A DNA stretch of 11,300 nucleotides from an uncultured Bacteroidota bacterium (GTDB lineage: Bacteria > Bacteroidota > Bacteroidia > B-17B0 > Aurantibacillaceae), in the NCBI GenBank assembly GCA_937868675.1, contig CALMNJ010000696.1, positions 1-11,300 on the forward strand, read 5' to 3'. Each line of letters opens with the position of its first letter. The first letter of the stretch is position 1. A program made the translations under genes and the position numbers. Below are positions 6,569 through 11,300 of the stretch, piece after piece. The notes under the pieces are model-generated. The model did no database searches. It was not told where the DNA came from and saw only the letters and a list, made by a program, of their open reading frames with translations.

Positions 6569-7606
6569 ATGCTTGGGCAAAAGGAGCTTCCTTATCTTTC
6601 CATTGTAGCCGTGTCGCGAAACGATAACCACGGAGGTGATATGCAGAAACGTATGCGCCTTTTTGTGAATGGCCTCATACATCAGTGCGACAAACACAAG
6701 CTGGCCTGCGAGCTGATACTTGTGGAGTGGAACCCGGTGGCCGGTAAACCGTTGCTGCATGAAGTGCTTCCGGCGCCGCCGGCAAACAGTTTTCTTACCA
6801 TCAGATACATTATTGTTCCCGGCGAAGTGCATGCCGGGTTTGCGTTTTCGGATCGCCTGCCGCTTTTTCAGATGATTGGCAAAAATGCAGGCATCAGGAG
6901 GGCAAAGGCCGAATATATTTTGTGTACCAATGTAGATTTATTGTTTTCGGAGCAGCTTTTTGAACGACTGGCGCGGCGCGAACTGAAGCCCGGTGTTTTT
7001 TACAGAGCAAACCGCTGCGATGTGCCCAATACTCTCGACGAAAGCCTGAGCCACGAAAAACAACTGGAATTTTGTTCGCAAAATATAAAAGAGCGACTTG
7101 GAAAAAGTAACCGCTATGCAAATTTTGCGTCAACCAGCGGTGCACTTTTCCGCTACCCGGTATTGCAACCGGTTTTGCAATTGCTTTCGAAAATAAAATC
7201 AACCTACGCCAACAAACCCGAAGACAAGCTGAACGAGCTGGACCTGAATGCATGTGGCGATTTTACACTGATGAGTAAAAAAGACTGGGTGGACATTCAG
7301 GGTTATCCCGAACTTGAGATTTACTCGATTCACATTGATTCGATGGGGTTGCTGGCGGCTGCAGCTCTTGGCAAACAACAGGTTATTTTTAACTGGAACG
7401 AGTGTACTTACCACATGGAGCATACGGGGGGATGGGAGTTTAAAAATCCGATTGATAAAATTCATTTTTACACCAATAAACCGATGCTCGACTGGTGGAC
7501 CGTGCGCGAGGCGGGGCTGCACCTCATTAAAACGCGGGGCACGTTTAATCTTAATAAACCTGATTGGGGGATGCTGGGGAGGCAACTTCAGGAAATAATT
7601 GTTTAA
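6569..7606 (+). CDS. GT-A-type (GT2-like) glycosyltransferase
   Basis: A 345-residue protein if started at the ATG at 6569, two bases after the epimerase stop. A TTG six bases upstream overlaps that stop and is less likely. The N-terminus LPYLSIVAVSRNDNHGGDM (residues 7-25) is the first strand and nucleotide-binding loop of a GT-A fold. GKNAGIRRAKAEYILCTNVDLLFS (104-127) contains the N-V-D variant (121-123) of the DxD metal-binding motif. ACGDFTLM (228-235) and the IDSMG segment (256-260) are plausible acceptor-side or catalytic regions. No transmembrane helix is evident. It probably transfers a sugar onto a lipid-linked glycan. Donor and linkage are unknown; it may use the product of the epimerase encoded just before it. 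Its stop codon lies 9 bases from the end of the convergent minus-strand gene. Confidence 0.75.
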   Translation: MLGQKELPYLSIVAVSRNDNHGGDMQKRMRLFVNGLIHQCDKHKLACELILVEWNPVAGKPLLHEVLPAPPANSFLTIRYIIVPGEVHAGFAFSDRLPLFQMIGKNAGIRRAKAEYILCTNVDLLFSEQLFERLARRELKPGVFYRANRCDVPNTLDESLSHEKQLEFCSQNIKERLGKSNRYANFASTSGALFRYPVLQPVLQLLSKIKSTYANKPEDKLNELDLNACGDFTLMSKKDWVDIQGYPELEIYSIHIDSMGLLAAAALGKQQVIFNWNECTYHMEHTGGWEFKNPIDKIHFYTNKPMLDWWTVREAGLHLIKTRGTFNLNKPDWGMLGRQLQEIIV

Positions 7607-7615
7607 GTTGCCGGC

Positions 7616-8839
7616 CTAGGGTTGATCCATTGTAAAATGGAAGCTGTTTTGCAGCGCTGGCAGCTTTTGCCAGTTAAGCGCCCTGGCCACCAATGTAAAT
7701 TCATGTCCCGCCTTTAAATGCGCAAGTGTGAGGGTACTGTCGGCTGCCGAATACTGATAATTGAATTCTGTTTGTCTCAGATCATAATCCGTAAGAATGA
7801 ATTTTTTCTCCGATTCATCAATGAGGAGTTTATAATCCTGCATTGCATCGTTATCCGATTGAAAAATTAAAAAATTTTGACGGTGAATAAAAATGTTTTT
7901 GATGTGTTGAGCCATTCTAGTGCTGTCGCTGGTTATCATGTTTGTAACGGTATAGGCGCCGCTTAGGGGATGGCGGGGTGTTTCATCCTGATTCAGGTAT
8001 CCGCTCCTGATGGCGGGCAGGAAGTATATAATGAATATAAGACTAACAAACGCCAAATGGATAAAATGTTTTACGTATGGTTTTGTAAAAGACCAGTCAG
8101 GTGCAGAATGGTTTACCAGCTTGCATCGCTGAGAGCCTGTCAAAAATCCTTTTTCATGCAATATCATAACAACACTTGCCAAAAGCAGAAAGCCTGAATA
8201 GAGTTTTACTGAGATATCGAAGCAAAGATTGATTGCAAAAATATTTACCGAAAGAAAAAAACAAAGCAATAGTCCGACTCGACGCAGCCGCTTAAACAAA
8301 AGAAGCGATCCCGCAATAACTTCAGCCAGCCCAAGAAAAAGGCTATATGAGTAGGAGGTTCCTATGGTACTCCAGTAAAGGATGTCCTTATCCAGTTTGC
8401 CAAACGGTGTGTAAAGAATGTTAGGCTCCGGCGAATAAAACTGAAGCTTAAAAATTTTGTTGGCCCCGTAATTAAACATGCTCCAGCTAAGGTGTAAAAG
8501 CAACAGCATGAACAGTAAGTCAATTATCTTTTCTTTAGCTATGTTTTTTCCGGATAGAAATGACAAAAGGAGCGTTACCACAACGGAAACTGGCAAAAGT
8601 AGAGTTGCAAGAATGTAAAGCAGGGTGGAGTCGGACGAAATCTGAGGGTCTGCAAGCTGAAGACGAAAAACGGTTTCTGATAAGAATACCAGCAGATTTT
8701 TGAAAACAAAATCAGTTATCTCCTGCTGAAAAGGAAAAAAACCAACGGGAATAAAAAGGCAAAAAAGAATCAGGTAAACGTAAACGGCAAAAACAAAATG
8801 AGTCCGGCGAGGATTGATATTGCTACCCGTTTCTGACAA
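7616..8839 (-). CDS. DoxX-like membrane protein with extracytoplasmic C-terminal domain
   Basis: A 407-residue protein with about seven hydrophobic helices (roughly residues 14-36, 72-97, 106-122, 160-182, 187-206, 211-227, 256-275), then a soluble tail of about 120 residues. FNYGANKIFKLQF (122-134), GTSYSYSLFLGLAEVIAGSLLLF (160-182, the F-x-G-x-x-E pattern) and CFDISVKLYSGFLLL (206-220) resemble DoxX-type quinone-associated membrane proteins. The tail (LSGAYTV, then SDSTRMAQHI and NSFHFTM) resembles the beta-rich C-terminal domain of Bacteroidota DoxX-like proteins. That resemblance rests on memory of the family, not on a search. The best start is TTG at 8839, because no other Met occurs before residue 111 and the first helix begins near residue 14. 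It follows the preceding minus-strand gene by 8 bases, forming an operon. Function is unknown. Confidence 0.65.
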   Translation of the reverse strand: MSETGSNINPRRTHFVFAVYVYLILFCLFIPVGFFPFQQEITDFVFKNLLVFLSETVFRLQLADPQISSDSTLLYILATLLLPVSVVVTLLLSFLSGKNIAKEKIIDLLFMLLLLHLSWSMFNYGANKIFKLQFYSPEPNILYTPFGKLDKDILYWSTIGTSYSYSLFLGLAEVIAGSLLLFKRLRRVGLLLCFFLSVNIFAINLCFDISVKLYSGFLLLASVVMILHEKGFLTGSQRCKLVNHSAPDWSFTKPYVKHFIHLAFVSLIFIIYFLPAIRSGYLNQDETPRHPLSGAYTVTNMITSDSTRMAQHIKNIFIHRQNFLIFQSDNDAMQDYKLLIDESEKKFILTDYDLRQTEFNYQYSAADSTLTLAHLKAGHEFTLVARALNWQKLPALQNSFHFTMDQP

Positions 8840-8847
8840 AACCTGTG

Positions 8848-9297
8848 TTACTTTCTGGGTTTGAAAGGGAAGCCTTCAATCGGAAAATTCTCTGTGGAAT
8901 TCATAATCTCAATTTGGCGCCCATTACTTTCTGAGTAAATCACCCATTCTAAAACCTGCTCTCTGTTTTGCAAGGTGTTTAAATTATGACCGTAAAAATA
9001 CATTTGAATGGAGCTGGGTTTTGGATCGTTTTTGCTTTTTTGAGTAGAGTATCTATGGTAATATATCACAACGCAGGTGTCGTTTATTTTTCGGATGGAC
9101 TCAACATTGATTTTTAGTTGTTTGAGCCCAAAGTCCGAGTATTCGATTCCAAACAGGTTGTGTTGCAAAGAGCGATGAAAGGTAGTGTTACTGCCGCTGT
9201 GGCTTTTGTGCCATATTTTTTTGGTTTGGGAAAAGGCAGGTGTCGCCACCAGTGAAACGACGGCAATAAAAACCATATGAATTGTTTTTTTTATCAT
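8848..9297 (-). CDS. Secreted protein of unknown family, downstream paralogue
   Basis: A 149-residue protein with a clear signal peptide (MIKKTIHMVFIAVVSLVATPAFS, then Q). I chose the ATG at 9297 because it opens directly on the signal peptide and sits one base after the preceding stop (TGATATG). A start at 9333 would add 12 polar residues and overlap the upstream gene. The mature part begins QTKKIWHKSHSGS, then NTTFHRSLQHNLFGIEYSDFG, matching the upstream neighbour in pattern. The remainder (KINDTCVVIYYHRY, later PIEGFPFKPRK) is a probable small beta-rich domain with no motif I recognise. There is no lipobox cysteine, so it is likely periplasmic or secreted. It is a tandem duplicate of the gene at 9299-9778. 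Confidence 0.75.
   Translation of the reverse strand: MIKKTIHMVFIAVVSLVATPAFSQTKKIWHKSHSGSNTTFHRSLQHNLFGIEYSDFGLKQLKINVESIRKINDTCVVIYYHRYSTQKSKNDPKPSSIQMYFYGHNLNTLQNREQVLEWVIYSESNGRQIEIMNSTENFPIEGFPFKPRK
9193..9228 (-). repeat. 36-bp perfect direct repeat, copy in the downstream paralogue
   Basis: Identical base for base to 9686-9721. On the minus strand it is exactly twelve codons encoding QTKKIWHKSHSG, the first residues after the signal peptide. Identity stops at codon boundaries on both sides, and the flanking codons differ. Confidence 0.9.
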
Positions 9298-9298
9298 A

Positions 9299-9778
9299 TC
9301 ATTTCTTTTTTGAAGACCTGGGTTTAGAAGCAAAATTAAAATTTATAAAGGTAGTGCTGTCCACGTTAAGCTGGTAATTTGACATAAACTCGGGTTGGCG
9401 TTTTAAAAATAAAGCAACGCTTTGCCTTGACACCAGCGAAGGCATATCGCTTTTGTGAATGGGAACAACCACCTGAGCCATTTCGGACTTGTTTTTGTTT
9501 TTTACCGCAGGTTTTGTGTAGAGTACTACCAGACTTGTGTCGCCTTTTTTAATAACCTTTTCAATCTTTAATAACTTAATTGTTTCAAAATACAAATCCA
9601 CCGTATCAAAATTGGGTTTTCCAAAGTCGGAATGGCCGGTTTCAAAAATCGAATTCGAAAGAGCTTTCCCGAAAGTGGAACTGGAGCCGCTGTGGCTTTT
9701 GTGCCATATTTTTTTGGTTTGAGCCGGTGTCGCTGAGGCAATGCCTGCAAGTGCACAAAGAAGGAGTAATTTTTTCAT
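9299..9778 (-). CDS. Secreted protein of unknown family, upstream paralogue
   Basis: A 159-residue protein, first gene of the minus-strand unit. The signal peptide is MKKLLLLCALAGIASATPA with likely cleavage before QTKKIWHKSH. The next residues, SGSSSTFGKALSNSIFETGHSDFGKPNFDTVDL, align with the neighbour through S-G-S, T-F, a leucine-rich stretch and S-D-F-G. The rest (KKGDTSLVVLYTKPAVKN, VVVPIHKSDMPSLV, FINFNFASKPRSSKKK) is about as long as in the paralogue but strongly diverged; both keep a G/N-DT-x-x-V-V-x-Y core and a basic C-terminus. No catalytic motif or lipobox is visible. The gene is notably AT-rich. I do not recognise the family; periplasmic or secreted location is inferred from the signal peptide. 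Confidence 0.75.
   Translation of the reverse strand: MKKLLLLCALAGIASATPAQTKKIWHKSHSGSSSTFGKALSNSIFETGHSDFGKPNFDTVDLYFETIKLLKIEKVIKKGDTSLVVLYTKPAVKNKNKSEMAQVVVPIHKSDMPSLVSRQSVALFLKRQPEFMSNYQLNVDSTTFINFNFASKPRSSKKK
9686..9721 (-). repeat. 36-bp perfect direct repeat, copy in the upstream paralogue
   Basis: Identical to 9193-9228, 493 bases away in the same orientation. It encodes QTKKIWHKSHSG with the same synonymous codons, including an ATA isoleucine. The following serine is conserved but uses a different codon (AGC versus AGT). Confidence 0.9.
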
Positions 9779-9884
9779 GTTTTATAAGTCGCTCAGTGAT
9801 ACAATCTAAAGTAGCGGTTCAAATTGTTAAAACGAAGCACTTAACCTATTTTAACTTCACATAAACCCAGTATATTTGAAATAT
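9779..9884. promoter_or_regulatory. Divergent intergenic region
   Basis: These 106 AT-rich bases separate the minus-strand unit from the plus-strand dehydrogenase and must carry promoters for both directions if each starts here. Only the plus-strand box at 9871 is a full consensus match. On the minus strand the best I find is TACTTTAG, one mismatch from TAnnTTTG, which I do not call. Confidence 0.4.
9871..9878 (+). promoter_or_regulatory. Candidate Bacteroidota -7 promoter box (TATATTTG)
   Basis: TATATTTG matches TAnnTTTG and ends 6 bases before the ATG of the dehydrogenase gene. With a start of transcription a few bases beyond the box, the mRNA would be leaderless or nearly so. It shares the CAGTATnTTTGAAA context with the box at 5551. 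No good -33 TTTG is seen. Confidence 0.45.
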
Positions 9885-10991
9885 ATGAACGAAAAAATTG
9901 CGGTGATTGGTATTGGCCGTTTGGGACTTTGCCTGGCGCTTAATCTGGAACGAACCGGAATGGAAGTGCTGGGTGTGGATGTGAACGAAAAAACAGTGGA
10001 TGCGGTAAACAAAAAAACACTCGAAACAACTGAGCCGCTGGTAACAGAGTATTTAAGTAAGGCAAAAAACCTTTCTGCAACCACCGACCTGTCGCGCATC
10101 ATTCAGGAAAAAATTGAAATTGTTTTTGTTGTTGTGCCAACCCCTTCCTTACCCAACGGTGGCTTCGATCATCGTTTGATTGACGAGGTGGCAGGCAAAT
10201 TAGCAAAGCTACCGAAGCCACAAACAAAAACGCTGCTGATTATTAATAGTACCACCATGCCGGGGTATTGCGGCCTGCTTCATAAAAAAATGGAAGCATT
10301 TAACTATGAGGTCATTTATAACCCGGAATTCATTGCACAGGGCAGTATTATCCGCGATCAGCAACAGCCCGATCAGGTACTAATAGGCGAGGCGGATGCC
10401 GTTTGCGGCGACAGACTGGAGCATATTTACAAAAAAGTGTGTATCAACAATCCGGTGTTTTGCCGGATGTCGTTTATCAGTGCCGAGATCACCAAACTGG
10501 CCACCAATTGTTTTCTTACCAGTAAAATTGCCTTTGCCAATGCGGTGGGCGATCTGGCAACTCTTGCCGGTGCCCAGCCCGATAAAATATTAAAGGCAAT
10601 TGGAAGCGATAAACGGATTGGTGAAAATTACCTGCGTTATGGTTTCGGGTATGGCGGCCCGTGTTTCCCACGCGATAATAAAGCCTTCCGGAAGTTTTCT
10701 TCGGAGCTCTCTTACACGGCCGTGTTAAGTGAGGCAACTGATAAAGCGAATGCGCAGCACGGTGCGTTTATGTTTTCAGAATGGCTAAAGAAGTTTAACG
10801 ATACTGACAGCATTGTTTTTGATTCGGTTACATACAAACCCGGAACCGATATACTGGAAGAGTCTCAGCAATTAAAGCTTGCTGTAGAGCTTGCCAAAGC
10901 GGGACGCAAGGTACACATTAAGGAACGCAAAGAAGTAATAGAGGCTTTGAGAAAACAATACGGCAATTTGTTTCAATACTCGGTGCGATGA
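9885..10991 (+). CDS. UDP-glucose/GDP-mannose dehydrogenase family protein, short form
   Basis: A 368-residue protein from the ATG at 9885; a TTG at 9876 in the same frame lies inside the promoter-like box and is rejected. Visible landmarks are the Rossmann motif GIGRLG (residues 9-14) with acidic D32, VVVPTPS (82-88), YNPEFIAQGS (144-153), the central-domain SAEITKLATNCFLTSKIAFAN (199-219, with K204 and N208), and the catalytic cysteine in GFGYGGPCFPRDNKA (C260). The C-terminal UDP-binding domain starts with TYKPGTDILEESQQLKLA. Such enzymes oxidise a UDP-hexose C6 alcohol to the uronic acid with two NAD+. Members are commonly 420-450 residues; this one stops soon after the first strand-helix of the last domain, lacking the usual final 50-60 residues. 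Catalytic residues are intact. The next gene overlaps by four bases (ATGA). Confidence 0.88.
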   Translation: MNEKIAVIGIGRLGLCLALNLERTGMEVLGVDVNEKTVDAVNKKTLETTEPLVTEYLSKAKNLSATTDLSRIIQEKIEIVFVVVPTPSLPNGGFDHRLIDEVAGKLAKLPKPQTKTLLIINSTTMPGYCGLLHKKMEAFNYEVIYNPEFIAQGSIIRDQQQPDQVLIGEADAVCGDRLEHIYKKVCINNPVFCRMSFISAEITKLATNCFLTSKIAFANAVGDLATLAGAQPDKILKAIGSDKRIGENYLRYGFGYGGPCFPRDNKAFRKFSSELSYTAVLSEATDKANAQHGAFMFSEWLKKFNDTDSIVFDSVTYKPGTDILEESQQLKLAVELAKAGRKVHIKERKEVIEALRKQYGNLFQYSVR

Positions 10992-11300
10992 AACACAAAC
11001 CCGCCATAGTGATTGTTGCTTATAACAGGCCCGGACCTTTGCACCGGCTTTTAATTTCGGTGGCCGCCGGCTTTTATGAACACCGCGACATACCACTTGT
11101 AATAAGTATTGACAAGGGTGATTCGGAACAGGTAAAATTACTTGCCGGAAATTTTGACTGGCAACATGGCAGCAAGCGGATAATTGAATTTGATTACCAC
11201 CTCGGCCTTAAAGAGCATATTCTGCGCTGCGGTGATCTGTGCCTGGAGTACGGTTCGGTAATCCTGCTGGAAGACGACCTTTTAGTTTCGCCTTGGTTTT
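10988..11300 (+). CDS. Glycosyltransferase, GT-A/GT2-like (3' end beyond window)
   Basis: The ATG overlaps the dehydrogenase stop (ATGA), and the frame stays open for 104 codons to the window edge. The start KPAIVIVAYNRPGPLHRLLISV is the typical first strand of a GT-A glycosyltransferase. LVISIDKGDSEQV follows, and VILLEDDLLVSPWF near the edge holds the metal-binding acidic motif E95-D96-D97. The EDD form and the LHRLLISV entry recall eukaryotic GnT-I-like and related bacterial enzymes. Probably cytoplasmic, adding a sugar, possibly the uronic acid made by the enzyme encoded just upstream. The rest of the catalytic domain lies outside the window. Confidence 0.8.
   Translation, partial: MKHKPAIVIVAYNRPGPLHRLLISVAAGFYEHRDIPLVISIDKGDSEQVKLLAGNFDWQHGSKRIIEFDYHLGLKEHILRCGDLCLEYGSVILLEDDLLVSPWF

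Noticed and set aside
7607..7615. Bidirectional terminator between the convergent genes
   Set aside because: Only 9 bases separate the two stops. A GCCGGC palindrome is present, but no stem with a T-run on either side.
9298..9333. Upstream start for the second secreted paralogue
   Set aside because: It would place polar residues in front of a clear signal peptide and overlap the preceding gene. The ATG at 9297 gives a clean signal peptide.
7616..9778. Minus-strand unit as a toxin-antitoxin or anti-phage system
   Set aside because: There is no nuclease, NTPase, DNA-binding or other defence-type motif. Two products carry signal peptides and the third is a DoxX-like membrane protein.
9805..9815. 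Minus-strand promoter TACTTTAG upstream of the secreted paralogues
   Set aside because: It has one mismatch in the most conserved part of TAnnTTTG and no -33 element at the right distance.
9876..9884. TTG start for the UDP-sugar dehydrogenase
   Set aside because: It lies within the TATATTTG box and adds only three residues before an ATG that opens directly on the conserved Rossmann strand.

Overview
The window looks like part of a chromosomal surface-polysaccharide locus from a member of the Bacteroidota. I infer this from three things: the families present, starts that mostly lack a Shine-Dalgarno sequence, and several TAnnTTTG boxes, the -7 element of Bacteroidota promoters. Coding regions are mostly around 45% GC, gene packing is dense, and several start/stop codons overlap (TAATG, ATGA). 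I see no tRNA, rRNA, CRISPR array, transposase or phage gene.

Layout. (1) 1-3089, plus strand: the 3'-terminal four fifths of a NodU/CmcH-type O-carbamoyltransferase, then a 49-residue DUF5989 membrane peptide, an SxtJ-family membrane protein and a membrane-anchored SGNH/GDSL-type protein. Carbamoyltransferase plus SxtJ plus DUF5989 is a recurring gene trio, also found in saxitoxin clusters as sxtI/J/K; here it sits among glycan genes. (2) 3127-5264, plus strand: a UbiA-family prenyltransferase and a GT4 glycosyltransferase overlapping it by one base. (3) 5265-5582: a 318-bp non-coding gap holding a markedly GC-rich (about 63%) segment with nested inverted repeats, followed by a promoter-like box. 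(4) 5583-7606, plus strand: a GDP-mannose 3,5-epimerase-like NAD-dependent epimerase and a GT-A-type glycosyltransferase. (5) 7616-9778, minus strand: a more AT-rich three-gene unit. Its first two genes encode secreted paralogues that share a perfectly identical 36-bp segment, and its third encodes a DoxX-like membrane protein with an extracytoplasmic tail. (6) 9885-11300, plus strand: a short UDP-sugar (UDP-glucose-type) dehydrogenase, then the start of another glycosyltransferase that runs off the window.

How the genes work together (inference). The epimerase and dehydrogenase would supply activated sugars (GDP-L-galactose-type and UDP-uronic-acid-type). The three glycosyltransferases would build a repeat unit. 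The carbamoyltransferase module would add carbamoyl groups, and the SGNH protein may add or remove an ester group. The UbiA protein would transfer a prenyl or polyprenyl group and has no obvious job in a standard polysaccharide pathway. The minus-strand unit has no visible link to glycan synthesis.

Items most worth a second look: the GC-rich structured element at 5281-5545, the secreted tandem paralogues with their codon-exact identical block, and the compact carbamoyltransferase/DUF5989/SxtJ/SGNH module next to a UbiA enzyme.
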